64,000 nucleotides of DNA from Sphingobacterium lactis (GCF_011046555.1 NZ_CP049246.1:1860001-1924000), one strand, 5' to 3'; counted from the first letter of the stretch, positions 36,751-46,145 are shown. The notes: a model not told the origin generated them from the letters alone. Numbers and translations: made by a program.

Positions 36751-38852
36751 TACTTTAGAATTTGGTAAGCGATCAACGCAGCTACATATGCCAAACCGGT
36801 CATGAACAAGGTTTGGATCAAGGTCCATTTCCAGGATCCTGTTTCCTTGCGTACTACACCGATGGTAGCCATACATTGCATTGCGAACGCATAGAATAAT
36901 AATAACGAAATTCCGGACGCAAAATTATAGGCTGGTTTTCCTGTGTTTGCGTTTATTTCAGCACGCATCCGGGATAATAAGGTTGCCTTCTGGCCTTCAT
37001 CTTCAATATCGACATCATCGTCAAGGCTGTAAACAACCGCCATGGTTCCCACAAATACCTCACGTGCCGCAAAAGAGGAAATCAGTCCGATACCCATTTT
37101 CCAGTCGTAACCCAAAGGGCGAACGATAGGTTCGATGCCCATTCCAATATATCCCAAGAAGGAATGTTCCAGTTGATAAGAGGCAACTTCTCTGGCCAAA
37201 TCATCCTCAGCCATATTGGGATTGTTTTCCGTAACGATTTGTTCGGCATCATAGAAATTCCTATTCGGCCCGAAACTGCCCAATACCCACAATACAATGG
37301 AGATCATCAAGATAATCTTACCGGCTTCGAAAAGGAATCCAGAAGCTTTATCCCAAACATTGGTCAGCACGTTCTTCCAATCCGGCATTTTATAAGTCGG
37401 TAATTCAAAGATTAGGAAGGATGAACGCACGGACTTGATCACTTTATTCAAAATCCACGCGGAACCCAATGCACCGACAATACCCAATAGATACATAATA
37501 AATAGGGTAATACCCTGCACATTAAAACCAAGGAAAGTCGTTTCGGGAATAATCAATCCAATGATCACGATATAGATCGGTAAGCGTGCCGAACAGGTCA
37601 TGAACGGGGTCACCAACATCGTTAGCAAACGTTCCTTTGGATTTTCGATATTCCTTGCGGACATCACAGCAGGGATGGCACATGCTGCTCCCGACATTAA
37701 GGGAATAACAGATTTACCGTTCAAGCCAAAAGGACGCAACCAGCGGTCCATAAGGAAGACCACACGGCTCATGTAGCCGGATTCTTCCATAAGAGACAGG
37801 AACAAGAATAGGATAACAATCTGTGGGACGAAGATGACAATACCCCCGATACCCGCCACGATTCCATCGATGAACAATGAGGAAAGCGGGCCTTCAGGCA
37901 ATACGCCAGCCAGATATTCCGTCAGGGATCCAAAGGTGCCATCGATCCAATCCATCAACGGTCCGGACCAGGTGAAGATCGCTTGAAAGATCAGGAAAAG
38001 CAATCCGAAGAAAATGATATAGCCCAATACAGGATGTAAAAGGATGCTATCGATTTTGGAGGTGCTATCCAGCGTTTTATTTTCCGCTTTATTCAGGATG
38101 CCTTCCAGGTCTGCAGTAATCTGGTCGTGACGGATCACGGATTCCATTTTTTGCATCTCCTGCGGATTCAGGCTGTATTTTGCCTGGATCTGTGCGATTT
38201 TTTTCTGGGTTGGTTGGTCCAGGTAACTTACGTTGTCCTGCGCCAAGTATTGCCATGTCAGGTATTCCGTTGCCAATGGAAAAAGCTTCTTGGCTTCCTC
38301 CATTGGAGCTTTGAACTCCTGTGGTACCTGGAATCCTCCGGTGTAGAATCCCGGTTTCTCATCCAGCGATTGGATCAAATCCTGTAATCCCTTGCCTGTT
38401 CTGGCATTGGTTTTATAAATTTTGGTCTTCAGGTAGGCTTCCAATTTTGGAAAATCGATGTTCATTCCTTTGCTGTCGATTTCATCCATCATATTGAGGA
38501 CAAAAATAGCTGGGAGGCCCAACTCGCGTGCTTGTTGGTACAGAATAATCCCGCGCTTGATGGTTGCGGGTTCCGCCACAACAACGGTCAGGTCGGGGCT
38601 GAGTTTATTTTCTTTCTGACTTAGGACCTTAAATACGATTTCCTCATCCAATGAATTCGGGAATAGGGTATAGGTTCCTGGTAAATCAATGATTTGATAC
38701 GTCTTGTTGTTGGCTTTTAAAGTACCTTCTCTTTTTTCTACAGTAATACCGGGGTAGTTTCCCACCTTCTGGTTCAATTTGGTAAGACGGTTAAATAAGG
38801 ATGTTTTACCTACATTGGGATTGCCCAGCAGTACGATATTGGAATTTCTCAT
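36750..38852 (-). CDS. feoB: Ferrous iron transport protein B
   Basis: A GTP-driven Fe(II) transporter in the inner membrane. At 700 residues it is near the family norm. The N-terminal G domain shows G1 GNPNVGKTS (10-18), G3 DLPGTYTLFP and G4 NMMDE. The membrane part has the paired Gate motifs (VPLMSGAACAIPAVMSARNI, TCSARLPIYIVII) with the expected Cys residues. It sits three bases after feoA and is coupled to the Cys-rich protein behind it. The divergent MarR-type gene could be a regulator. Confidence 0.96.
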   Translation of the reverse strand: MRNSNIVLLGNPNVGKTSLFNRLTKLNQKVGNYPGITVEKREGTLKANNKTYQIIDLPGTYTLFPNSLDEEIVFKVLSQKENKLSPDLTVVVAEPATIKRGIILYQQARELGLPAIFVLNMMDEIDSKGMNIDFPKLEAYLKTKIYKTNARTGKGLQDLIQSLDEKPGFYTGGFQVPQEFKAPMEEAKKLFPLATEYLTWQYLAQDNVSYLDQPTQKKIAQIQAKYSLNPQEMQKMESVIRHDQITADLEGILNKAENKTLDSTSKIDSILLHPVLGYIIFFGLLFLIFQAIFTWSGPLMDWIDGTFGSLTEYLAGVLPEGPLSSLFIDGIVAGIGGIVIFVPQIVILFLFLSLMEESGYMSRVVFLMDRWLRPFGLNGKSVIPLMSGAACAIPAVMSARNIENPKERLLTMLVTPFMTCSARLPIYIVIIGLIIPETTFLGFNVQGITLFIMYLLGIVGALGSAWILNKVIKSVRSSFLIFELPTYKMPDWKNVLTNVWDKASGFLFEAGKIILMISIVLWVLGSFGPNRNFYDAEQIVTENNPNMAEDDLAREVASYQLEHSFLGYIGMGIEPIVRPLGYDWKMGIGLISSFAAREVFVGTMAVVYSLDDDVDIEDEGQKATLLSRMRAEINANTGKPAYNFASGISLLLFYAFAMQCMATIGVVRKETGSWKWTLIQTLFMTGLAYVAALIAYQILK

Positions 38853-38855
38853 TAA

Positions 38856-39095
38856 TTAAATAATAACTGCGGTAATAAGTTTAGCTTCGGATTTTCGGAT
38901 GGCGATCAACGCGTTGTTCTCTAGGATGTTGACACAAATAGGGCCATTGAAGGGCGCTTTATATTTGATTTCCACGAGGGATCCCGGATAGAACCCAAGT
39001 TCATAAAATTTGGCTGGTATTTCTTGGGATTTGATATGATCGATTTTAACGACATCCCCGATTTTTAGTTCGTCGAGACTAACATTTAACTGCAT
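38856..39095 (-). CDS. feoA: Ferrous iron transport protein A
   Basis: 79 residues, an SH3-like fold cytoplasmic protein that helps FeoB. Typical parts are LDELKIGDVVKIDHI, KFYELGFYPGSLVEI and IRKSEAKLI. It is the first gene of feoA-feoB-Cys-rich protein, three bases ahead of feoB. Confidence 0.93.
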   Translation of the reverse strand: MQLNVSLDELKIGDVVKIDHIKSQEIPAKFYELGFYPGSLVEIKYKAPFNGPICVNILENNALIAIRKSEAKLITAVII

Positions 39096-39140
39096 TATTT
39101 GAAAGTTTTTGAGCAGATTTTAAAAAATAATGTACAATAG

Positions 39141-39167
39141 CAAAGATAAATAATTAAAATCTTTTAA
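39141..39167 (-). promoter_or_regulatory. Candidate feo promoter with an AT-rich palindrome
   Basis: On the minus strand the box TATCTTTG (39148-39141), a perfect TAnnTTTG, lies 45 nt before the feoA ATG. Just upstream of it, at 39154-39167, TTAAAA-TC-TTTTAA is a perfect 6-bp inverted repeat between the likely -33 and -7 positions, where a repressor such as Fur or the divergent MarR protein could bind. The palindrome is low-complexity, so it may be chance. Confidence 0.4.
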
Positions 39168-39201
39168 ATTGCGTATTAAGTCACACTAATGTATTTATAC
39201 T

Positions 39202-39675
39202 ATGCCAAAGATTGAAGAACTTGTAAAAGTCAGGCAATTCGCAAGTCCTTGGCATCGCGCAACAATTAATATTATTTACACGAGCAATTGGTTGAACGTG
39301 ATGCTAGAGAAACGAGCGGGTGCGAGACAAATCACCTTGCAACAATTTAATGTGTTGCGTGTACTGCGGGGGCAGTACCCAAATCCCGTTACCAACAATT
39401 TATTGAAAGAACGTCTATTGACCAAAACGCCAGACATCAGTCGGTTGGTAGATCGGATTGTAAACAAAGGTTTGGTTTCTCGGGAAAAGAACAGCGTGGA
39501 TAAACGCGCGGTGGATCTTTTGATCACCGAAAAAGGTTTAACCCTGCTTGAGGAAATCGAGAGCGACATGATGTTAGGGGATATCCTCCAGGATAATCTA
39601 ACCGCTGATGATTGCCTCAAGCTGAGTGAATTATTAGATAAATTCCGAGGCCCGATGAACGGGGTCGAATATTAA
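39202..39675 (+). CDS. MarR family transcriptional regulator
   Basis: 157 residues with a winged helix-turn-helix core (about 40-110: TLQQFNVLRVLRGQYPNPVT, TKTPDISRLVDRIVNKGL, the wing REKNSVDKRAVDLLITEKG). MarR proteins are dimeric repressors that respond to small molecules or metals. It is transcribed divergently from feoAB, 106 bp away, and convergently with a ZIP metal transporter, so a role in metal-linked regulation is plausible but unproven. It ends immediately before the transporter's stop codon. Confidence 0.88.
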   Translation: MPKIEELVKVRQFASPWHRATINIIYTSNWLNVMLEKRAGARQITLQQFNVLRVLRGQYPNPVTNNLLKERLLTKTPDISRLVDRIVNKGLVSREKNSVDKRAVDLLITEKGLTLLEEIESDMMLGDILQDNLTADDCLKLSELLDKFRGPMNGVEY

Positions 39676-40494
39676 CTAATGATCATGATCATGATGGTCA
39701 TGGTCGTGATGCTCTTCCACATGGTCCGCAGGACCGTGGTGATGATGCGCATGATCGTGACCATCAAATAAAAAGTTCGCTAGGGATACCAATACACCCA
39801 GTAATACAGCGAGCATTTTCTTTTTGTTAAAGGTATGGTGGTCTGCAGAACCCGATTCAAAAAGGATCGTGGTTGAAATGTGTAGAAATATACCAATGAC
39901 AACGGCCATCATCTTATCAAAATACTGTGCTACATTGCCGATTTCTCCAGCACTGATCCCTTTACTGGTCAAGAAACCCAATGGTGTCATTGCTGCAAAG
40001 ATGGCGATGAAGAGGATAATCGTCTGTTTGGAAAGTCGTGTGCCGATCAAGAGACTGCCCAGTGCAAAGGCTGCCGGGATGTGGTGAATGGCAATACCGA
40101 ACACCAATTCATTGCGGTGACCGGAAGCCAATGGGAAGCCCTCCAGGAAGGCGTGAAGACATAAACTGAGTAAAATGGCAATCGGGAAAGCCTGATGGTT
40201 ATGTCCATCCTCTTTATGAATATGCCCATGTTCTATACCTTGGGAGAAATGTTCCAATACCAATTGGAATAGAAATCCACCTAAAATGTACAATCCGATG
40301 ATTTCACCCGGCGTCTGATTGCTGTGGTAAACCTCAGGAATCAAATGCAGGACGGTAATCGAGAAAAGGTAAGCGCCAGAGAAGGAGAGAACCAGTTTTA
40401 ACAGTTGGGTGTTGTCCCTTTTCACAAAGAAGACAGCGATACCGCTCAATAATGCGGAGAAAAATAAGATCGAAACAATCAAGAAACTACTCAT
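39676..40494 (-). CDS. ZIP family metal transporter with a His-rich tail
   Basis: 272 residues with about eight membrane segments. The metal-binding motifs of ZIP proteins are visible: LHAFLEGFPLASGH and GIAIHHIPAAFALG. A cytoplasmic or periplasmic loop HGHIHKEDGHNH and a C-terminal tail very rich in His and Asp (HDHAHHHHGPAD, ending EHHDHDHHDHDH) probably bind zinc or similar ions. The tail is coded by repeated CAT/GAT codons. The gene overlaps the PAP2 phosphatase gene by four bases (ATGA). The tail ends next to the MarR stop. The metal (Zn, Fe or Mn) is not certain. Confidence 0.88.
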   Translation of the reverse strand: MSSFLIVSILFFSALLSGIAVFFVKRDNTQLLKLVLSFSGAYLFSITVLHLIPEVYHSNQTPGEIIGLYILGGFLFQLVLEHFSQGIEHGHIHKEDGHNHQAFPIAILLSLCLHAFLEGFPLASGHRNELVFGIAIHHIPAAFALGSLLIGTRLSKQTIILFIAIFAAMTPLGFLTSKGISAGEIGNVAQYFDKMMAVVIGIFLHISTTILFESGSADHHTFNKKKMLAVLLGVLVSLANFLFDGHDHAHHHHGPADHVEEHHDHDHHDHDH

Positions 40495-41090
40495 ACAGGT
40501 GTTGTTGTGGGTTGGGGTTGGGGTTCGAAAAATTTAGGATAAAACCTTTTGAATAAATAACCTGTTCCTAAACCTATAAGTGTCCCGTTTATTGCACCCA
40601 CCAGGATATCCAATGGATAATGAACACCGACATAGATTTGAGAAAAAGATATGGAAATTGCCCAAAGGAGACATAGCCATAGGGCATGCTTCCACTTGCG
40701 GCGGAATAATACAATCCAGAAAAATGCCATGGCAAAGTGATTGGTGGCATGGGAGGAGGTGAAACTGTAGCCTGAGCCACAACGTGCGCGCAGATTAACC
40801 TCGTTCTTGAAGACCACATCATTACATGGACGGACCCGCTTCACTGTTTTCTTGATCAAATGGGAAGAGACCGAATCGGAAATACCAAAGGTGCCCAATG
40901 TGCAGGCAACGATCAGGATTCCCACCTTACCGTAATGTTTGATGAAGAAGATAATGAGGAATAAATAAAGAGGTGACCAGGTAAACGGATTGCGTAAAAT
41001 AGGTAATAACCAGTCGAAAACAATATTGCTTAAGCTCTGGTTGATGAATAAAAAGAGTTCTTGATCGAATTGAATTATTTTCTCTAACAT
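40491..41090 (-). CDS. PAP2 family lipid phosphatase
   Basis: 199 residues, about five membrane spans. All three phosphatase motifs are seen: KKTVKRVRP (motif 1), SFTSSHATNHFAM (motif 2, with SSHATNH where PSGH is usual) and SQIYVGVHYPLDILVG (motif 3, His and Asp). Members dephosphorylate lipid phosphates such as undecaprenyl diphosphate or phosphatidylglycerol phosphate. Which one cannot be told. Upstream gene of a two-gene operon with the ZIP transporter (4-bp overlap). Confidence 0.85.
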   Translation of the reverse strand: MLEKIIQFDQELFLFINQSLSNIVFDWLLPILRNPFTWSPLYLFLIIFFIKHYGKVGILIVACTLGTFGISDSVSSHLIKKTVKRVRPCNDVVFKNEVNLRARCGSGYSFTSSHATNHFAMAFFWIVLFRRKWKHALWLCLLWAISISFSQIYVGVHYPLDILVGAINGTLIGLGTGYLFKRFYPKFFEPQPQPTTTPV

Positions 41091-41129
41091 GATTGTTCAA
41101 TAGTAAGGACAATTAAAATTTAATTATAC

Positions 41130-41137
41130 CAAAACTA
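41130..41137 (-). promoter_or_regulatory. Candidate promoter of the PAP2-ZIP operon
   Basis: TAGTTTTG on the minus strand, 39 nt before the ATG. A second perfect box, TATCTTTG, occurs at 41197-41190. Confidence 0.35.
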
Positions 41138-41278
41138 TAAAAAAAGATGTAATACCTACTTTAATATCGCAAACGAAACAAAGTTGCAACAAAGATAGGT
41201 TCTTGTTTGGAAAAAAAGAATAAAAAACGATAATATTATTTTAATGCCTTAAATTTACCGGCATTAACAATTTCATTT

Positions 41279-42661
41279 ATGGCTTTAATAAAATCTATTT
41301 CAGGAATTAGAGGAACGATTGGTGGCCGTCCTGGCGACAACCTGACACCAGTTGACATCGTGAAATTCACGGCTGCTTACGGAAAGATCATTACCGAAAA
41401 CGCATCGAACAAAACCATCGTTGTGGGACGCGATGCACGCATCTCGGGCGAAATGGTTTCCAATTTGGTGATTGGAACCTTGCAGAGCATTGGCATCAAT
41501 GTGATCGACTTGGGGCTGTCAACTACACCAACCGTGGAGATTGCCGTTCCAAAGCTACAGGCTGCAGGCGGTATTATCCTAACAGCTTCCCATAATCCTG
41601 GTCAATGGAACGCATTGAAGTTATTGAATGAGAAAGGTGAATTTATCGATGATGCGAAGGGTAAGGAAGTGTTGGAGTTGGGTGAGAGCTTGAATTTTGA
41701 CTTTGCCGAAGTACATGAGTTGGGAAAAGTGACTAAGGACGAATCCTACATGCAAAAGCATATTGAAGATGTGCTTGCGTTGGAATTTGTGGATGTGGAT
41801 GCGATCAGGAAGGCAAACTTCAAAGTTGCGGTAGATGCGGTAAACAGTACGGGTGGTACATTTATCCCTGCGTTATTGGAAGCACTGGGCGTGCAGACCG
41901 TTTATAAAATCCACTGTGAGCCCAACGGAGATTTCCCGCATAATCCCGAGCCATTAAAGGAACACCTTACGGATTTATCCAAGGCTGTTTTGGATCATGG
42001 AGCGGATCTGGGTATTGCCGTGGATCCCGATGTGGACCGTTTGGTTTTCATGATGGAGAACGGTGAGTTATTCGGGGAGGAATATACCCTAGTTGCTGTT
42101 TCTGACTTTATCCTATCCCATAAGAAAGGGAATACTGTTTCCAACCTATCTTCGACAAGAGCGCTTCGTGACGTCACAGAAAAGCACGGCGGGGAATATT
42201 TTGCCGCAGCAGTAGGTGAGGTGAATGTGGTCACAAAAATGAAAGAAGTGGATGCCGTGATCGGTGGTGAGGGTAATGGTGGAGTAATCTACCCGGCCTC
42301 GCATTATGGCCGTGATGCCCTGGTAGGTGTAGCACTTTTCTTGACACATTTGGCGAAATTGGGAAAAAAAGTAACGGAATATCGTGCCGAACTTCCGCAA
42401 TATTTCATGTCCAAGAACAAGATTACCCTGACTCCAGGTTTGGATATCGATAACTTGTTGAACAAGATGCAGGAGAAATATGCCCATGAGGACCATTCCA
42501 CAATTGATGGGTTAAAGATAGACTTTGCGAATGAATGGGTGCACTTACGTAAATCCAATACGGAACCGATCATCCGAATCTATTCCGAAGGTCCAACACC
42601 GGAAGCAGCAGAAGCAATTGCGCAGAAGATTATGAATGAAATTCAGGAAATTGTAGGTTAA
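41279..42661 (+). CDS. glmM: Phosphoglucosamine mutase
   Basis: Interconverts glucosamine-6-phosphate and glucosamine-1-phosphate for UDP-GlcNAc, peptidoglycan and LPS synthesis. It has 460 residues (E. coli GlmM has 445). The active-site serine lies in ILTASHNPGQWNALKL (S104). The metal-binding loop is AVDPDVDRLVFM and the sugar-binding loop GGEGNGGVI. The phosphate-binding end is RKSNTEPIIRIYSEGP. A related hexomutase specificity is possible, but the context and motif fit GlmM. It ends at a strong terminator. Confidence 0.9.
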   Translation: MALIKSISGIRGTIGGRPGDNLTPVDIVKFTAAYGKIITENASNKTIVVGRDARISGEMVSNLVIGTLQSIGINVIDLGLSTTPTVEIAVPKLQAAGGIILTASHNPGQWNALKLLNEKGEFIDDAKGKEVLELGESLNFDFAEVHELGKVTKDESYMQKHIEDVLALEFVDVDAIRKANFKVAVDAVNSTGGTFIPALLEALGVQTVYKIHCEPNGDFPHNPEPLKEHLTDLSKAVLDHGADLGIAVDPDVDRLVFMMENGELFGEEYTLVAVSDFILSHKKGNTVSNLSSTRALRDVTEKHGGEYFAAAVGEVNVVTKMKEVDAVIGGEGNGGVIYPASHYGRDALVGVALFLTHLAKLGKKVTEYRAELPQYFMSKNKITLTPGLDIDNLLNKMQEKYAHEDHSTIDGLKIDFANEWVHLRKSNTEPIIRIYSEGPTPEAAEAIAQKIMNEIQEIVG

Positions 42662-42692
42662 TATACCGGCATACAGCCTGTAAAAATAAAAT

Positions 42693-42739
42693 ATCCCCCA
42701 AATCAGCTATTGCGTGATTTGGGGGATTTCCTTTTTTTT
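42693..42739 (+). terminator. Terminator after glmM
   Basis: ATCCCCCAAATCA / TGATTTGGGGGAT is a perfect 13-bp stem with a 9-nt loop, followed by a run of eight T. Confidence 0.9.
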
Positions 42740-42744
42740 ACCCC

Positions 42745-43317
42745 ATGAACATGAAGACGCTATTATTAACCCTTATGATTTCCCTTGTCCTCGGCTTTGC
42801 GGGCGCGCAGGAGCGGGTCAATGTCCGGATAAAACAGGATTACAAACTCATCAATGGTTCGGGCGGTGTATTTACATTGAAGAAATCGCCTTTTAAGTTT
42901 GTTTTTCACGTCAAGGGAACGGATGGTTTTTTAATAGCTTTTACGCAGCAGGACGATATTTATCGATCGGCCATTGGCGAAGCAGACCTGGAGGTTATGT
43001 GGTTTGCCAATACGGGAATGGCAGAGAGTCTGTTCAATTCGGAGAAATCTGTGACCATTTCGGATGAGGCTCCTAGCTATTGGTACTTCACTGGTATTAC
43101 AGAGCACCGTTTCGACCCCCATCCACAGGGCACAGCCCAGGAATGGATGGCCGAGCGGTCGGTGGATGCGTTTTACCTCACAGAATTCTCGGATACATAC
43201 CTGATTAAAGATATGGTGCGACCACTGTATTTTATCATCTACAGCCCTACCTATGACGAGGATTATAAGTTGATCGATAAACAGATTTTATACCACGGTC
43301 AACTCCATTGGAAATAA
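42745..43317 (+). CDS. Secreted protein of unknown function
   Basis: 190 residues with a signal peptide (MNMKTLLLTLMISLVLGFAG, cleavage near AGAQ). ATG 42745 and ATG 42751 are both possible starts. The mature part is about 170 residues with mixed beta-rich sequence (SPYWYF-like aromatic runs, YLIKDMVRPLYFIIYSP). I do not recognise the family. It follows the glmM terminator directly, so it needs its own promoter, for which no perfect box was found within the short gap. Confidence 0.6.
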   Translation: MNMKTLLLTLMISLVLGFAGAQERVNVRIKQDYKLINGSGGVFTLKKSPFKFVFHVKGTDGFLIAFTQQDDIYRSAIGEADLEVMWFANTGMAESLFNSEKSVTISDEAPSYWYFTGITEHRFDPHPQGTAQEWMAERSVDAFYLTEFSDTYLIKDMVRPLYFIIYSPTYDEDYKLIDKQILYHGQLHWK

Positions 43318-43401
43318 TTTCATTGCCTTTGTTCCATCTTCGCTATTAAATCCTTAATTTGCTATAACTTACGGATTAACCTAGCGACTTCGGTCGATTG
43401 T

Positions 43402-43409
43402 TATTTTTG
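43402..43409 (+). promoter_or_regulatory. Candidate promoter with a very short leader
   Basis: TATTTTTG, a perfect TAnnTTTG, ends only 7 nt before the ATG at 43417, so the transcript would have almost no 5' leader. Confidence 0.4.
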
Positions 43410-43416
43410 GGAACGA

Positions 43417-44349
43417 ATGCAAACTAAATACATCTTTATTTTTTCTGCGCTTGCTATGGTCTTTGCCATGTTTGTTGGGTGTGTCAAGGACCCGGAATAC
43501 AGCAACGAACTCCTAAACCGTACGGAAAGTGTTATTGAGTTACAATCGGGCATTGCCGATCGGGAGATTGCGATGGAATCGGAAGATTGGGCGCTGACCT
43601 ATGTCCGCTTCGTGGGCAATAGAGGCGACATCTATGCGAATGATTATAAACCATTGGCATTGGATTCCGTGGGCATGGTAAAAGCTGGAAACTGGCTGTC
43701 CGTAGAAAAGAAAAAGGACAAAGATGCTGTACTCTTGCTGTCCTTGGATGAAAATTTCAGTGAGGAGCCCCGGCGCTTGCGGTTAGGGGTTAGAGATGGG
43801 CAATCCATGCGAGAAATTCTTGTCACACAGCGGCGGGGGAGTGGGTATGTACTGAAAGAAAAGATCATTACCGAGGAGGAGGCAACTACCTTTGAGCATA
43901 ATGATATTTTACGGCGGAGAACCCTTGCAAATGCCAATGATCATCCGATAAACATCGGCTATTACATTCGAGACCTGCTCCGGGATACCCGTTTCACCTC
44001 TGAATTTGAACTGAAGGATCCAGCGCACTTTGGCTGGTTCCCGGAACCGGATTCGATGATCCGGATGCTGCCGGTGACCTATGAAGGAAAGGTCATCTGG
44101 GATGAACCCGTGAAATTTCAGTCGCGGATTACTTATTTTCCCTATCAGCAGGATAATCCAACGGTGGTGATGAGAGAGATCCCCGCCAATTCGGAATTAA
44201 TTATGCAGAGCCAAGTTCGGATGCGCTACAGGATTTGTAATTTCACCTTTGTGGTGCAGCATGTCGATACCAAGTTTGAGACCCGTATCCAAGGGGTTTG
44301 GAAACAACGCATCCCGCTGACCTATACGATCAATGAATGGGTAAATTAG
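43417..44349 (+). CDS. Secreted lipoprotein, function unknown
   Basis: 310 residues with a lipoprotein signal (AMFVGCVKDPEYS). The region about 40-145 (IADREIAMESEDWALTYVRF, LLLSLDENFSEEPRRLRLGV with ILVTQRRG) has the layout of a BACON-like beta-sandwich domain: a cleft of beta strands ending in VTQ. The C-terminal half is DUF-like and unrecognised. BACON domains usually bind carbohydrate. Here that is only a hint. It is isolated between unrelated genes. Confidence 0.6.
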   Translation: MQTKYIFIFSALAMVFAMFVGCVKDPEYSNELLNRTESVIELQSGIADREIAMESEDWALTYVRFVGNRGDIYANDYKPLALDSVGMVKAGNWLSVEKKKDKDAVLLLSLDENFSEEPRRLRLGVRDGQSMREILVTQRRGSGYVLKEKIITEEEATTFEHNDILRRRTLANANDHPINIGYYIRDLLRDTRFTSEFELKDPAHFGWFPEPDSMIRMLPVTYEGKVIWDEPVKFQSRITYFPYQQDNPTVVMREIPANSELIMQSQVRMRYRICNFTFVVQHVDTKFETRIQGVWKQRIPLTYTINEWVN

Positions 44350-44393
44350 AAACCGTTCTACCCTGATGGCACTTCTTCCTAAGTACAATCTAT

Positions 44394-45362
44394 TTAAGAT
44401 GTTTTTGATTCCGCTCGTTGTTTTTCTATACGGAGAATATTCTGTTGGATATCCTGCATGATCCATTTTGCCCATACGCTCGCATAGAAATTGAAAGTTG
44501 TTTTCAGGGTGAAATGACTGTATAAATGCAATCTGTAGGTGTTATCGGAAAGCTGTTCCAATTCGTAGGTTCCATCCTTTACATTAAAGAATTTCCCACC
44601 CACAACCACATGTTCGTCCAAAGTCGTTGACGGAATTTCATAGGGATTCGCTTGAATAGAGAAGGTCATTTTCTTTTGGTGCTCGTAGGCAGTGACAGTT
44701 TCATGGAAGACCAAACCGTTCGTAAAAATTGCTTTTCTATACCCGCCGACAGCAGCTTTGTCCAGTTCGGCCTCAACAGGTCTCGGAAATCCGAGGAAGC
44801 TGTTCAACCAACCGGAATCCTCTTCCTTACTGATATGAGATACTCGTGTTACCAAATTCCAGATCGTTTCAGGAGAGGCGTTGATGTCAATGTAGTTGTA
44901 TGCCCTGTAGGTTTGTTGCGGTCGGCCGATTTTATTTTCAATCGGACCGAGAAAAAAGGGAAGCAATATCGCGATGGAAACATAGGTCTTTTTGCTTTTC
45001 AATCTTTTCAGAAGTGCACCTATATAACCACCCAAAGATGCTGTAAGCATCCAAAGGGGAAATACCATCACCCAACATGCCCATCCCTCCAGCTCTAACA
45101 CCAATGTTGCGAACAAAAAGATGGCTAGCGGAATCCAAGGGAAAATCAATACATAACCTTTGGATTTCAAGTCTTTTTCATCGGAAAAGTAGGTGGCGAT
45201 AATGCCCATAATGAACGGACTGAGGAATAGAAAGGAGATCGTCATGACGCCGAATAGACCTTCCATGGACTTCATTCCGAATAGGATACGAAGGATAAGG
45301 GCATACAACGCGGGAAATAGAAAAACAGTGAGAATCTTTACGGTTTTTGAAGTATTCAGCAT
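44394..45362 (-). CDS. Membrane protein with a C-terminal SRPBCC (START-like) domain
   Basis: 322 residues from the ATG at 45362 (an in-frame ATG at 45410 would crowd the rplU promoter). There are about four to five membrane spans in the first 170 residues (VFLFPALYALILRILF, GLFGVMTISFLFLSPFIMGI, IPLAIFLFATLVL). A SRPBCC/polyketide-cyclase-like domain follows from about residue 180 (INASPETIWNLVTRVSHI, AVGGYRKAIFTNGLVFHE, MTFSIQANPYEIP). Such domains bind hydrophobic ligands. The role of this membrane-fused version is not known. Confidence 0.65.
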   Translation of the reverse strand: MLNTSKTVKILTVFLFPALYALILRILFGMKSMEGLFGVMTISFLFLSPFIMGIIATYFSDEKDLKSKGYVLIFPWIPLAIFLFATLVLELEGWACWVMVFPLWMLTASLGGYIGALLKRLKSKKTYVSIAILLPFFLGPIENKIGRPQQTYRAYNYIDINASPETIWNLVTRVSHISKEEDSGWLNSFLGFPRPVEAELDKAAVGGYRKAIFTNGLVFHETVTAYEHQKKMTFSIQANPYEIPSTTLDEHVVVGGKFFNVKDGTYELEQLSDNTYRLHLYSHFTLKTTFNFYASVWAKWIMQDIQQNILRIEKQRAESKTS

Positions 45363-45397
45363 GGCTAACTTGGTATGTTCTAAAATATAAAAAATAA

Positions 45398-45428
45398 TTG
45401 CATGATTCAAAATGAATGTCTATCTTTG
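45398..45428 (+). promoter_or_regulatory. rplU-rpmA promoter
   Basis: TTG at 45398-45400, then 20 nt, then TATCTTTG at 45421-45428: both halves of the Bacteroidota -33/-7 consensus at the right spacing. It ends 37 nt before the rplU ATG. It is the best promoter match in the window. Confidence 0.75.
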
Positions 45429-45465
45429 CCACTCATTAAATAATTAACAATTTTAATAAATAACA

Positions 45466-45777
45466 ATGTACGCAATAGTAAATATAGCAGGGCAGCAATT
45501 TAAGGTTGCAAAAGACCAATATCTTTTTGTACACCGTTTACAAGGAGACGAAGGCGCTAGTATTGAATTTGACAATGTATTGTTAGCAGAAGACGGTGGT
45601 AAATTCACTGTAGGTACACCAGCTATCTCAGGTGCTAAAGTTTCGGCTACTATTTTGTCACATTTGAAAGGTGAGAAAGTTATCGTATTCAAGAAAAAAC
45701 GTCGTAAAGGCTACAAAAAGAAAAACGGTCACCGTCAACAATTCACTAAAATCCAGATCACTGGTATCAGTTTATAA
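45466..45777 (+). CDS. rplU: 50S ribosomal protein L21
   Basis: 103 residues, normal length. The start [20 protein letters not shown] and the basic end [19 protein letters not shown] with KIQITGI are typical of L21. It is paired with rpmA, as in most bacteria. Confidence 0.97.
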   Translation: MYAIVNIAGQQFKVAKDQYLFVHRLQGDEGASIEFDNVLLAEDGGKFTVGTPAISGAKVSATILSHLKGEKVIVFKKKRRKGYKKKNGHRQQFTKIQITGISL

Positions 45778-45820
45778 TTGAATTTTTAATCTGACGAGAG
45801 TCATAAATTAGAATAAAGAA

Positions 45821-46087
45821 ATGGCACACAAAAAAGGTGCGGGTAGTTCCAAGAACGGCCGTGAGTCACACAGTAAGAGATTAGGTATCAAAATTTTCGG
45901 TGGTCAACAAGCAATCGCTGGTAACATCATCGTTCGTCAACGTGGTACACAGCACAACCCTGATGCTAACGTTGGTATCGGTAAAGACCATACTTTGTAT
46001 GCTTTAATTGATGGAACAGTAGTTTTCCGTAAAAAAGCAAACAACAAATCTTATGTTTCTGTACAACCAGTAGAAGAAAACAACTAA
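45821..46087 (+). CDS. rpmA: 50S ribosomal protein L27
   Basis: 88 residues. [20 protein letters not shown] plus [20 protein letters not shown] are diagnostic of L27. The start is a mature-type N-terminus without the cleaved extension found in Firmicutes. Co-transcribed with rplU, 43 bp downstream, and followed by a terminator. Confidence 0.97.
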   Translation: MAHKKGAGSSKNGRESHSKRLGIKIFGGQQAIAGNIIVRQRGTQHNPDANVGIGKDHTLYALIDGTVVFRKKANNKSYVSVQPVEENN

Positions 46088-46107
46088 GGTTTCGTTATAA
46101 GATACAT

Positions 46108-46145
46108 AAAAAGCCTGTTTGGATCTCCAGACAGGCTTTTTTTGT
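46108..46145 (+). terminator. Terminator after rpmA
   Basis: AAAAAGCCTGTTTGG / CCAGACAGGCTTTTT stem with a 4-nt loop and a run of T. Confidence 0.9.

Noticed and set aside
39676..39780. Repeated CAT/GAT DNA at the end of the ZIP gene considered as a microsatellite or CRISPR-like repeat
   Set aside because: The repeats keep frame and encode the His/Asp-rich tail of the transporter. They are explained by the protein.
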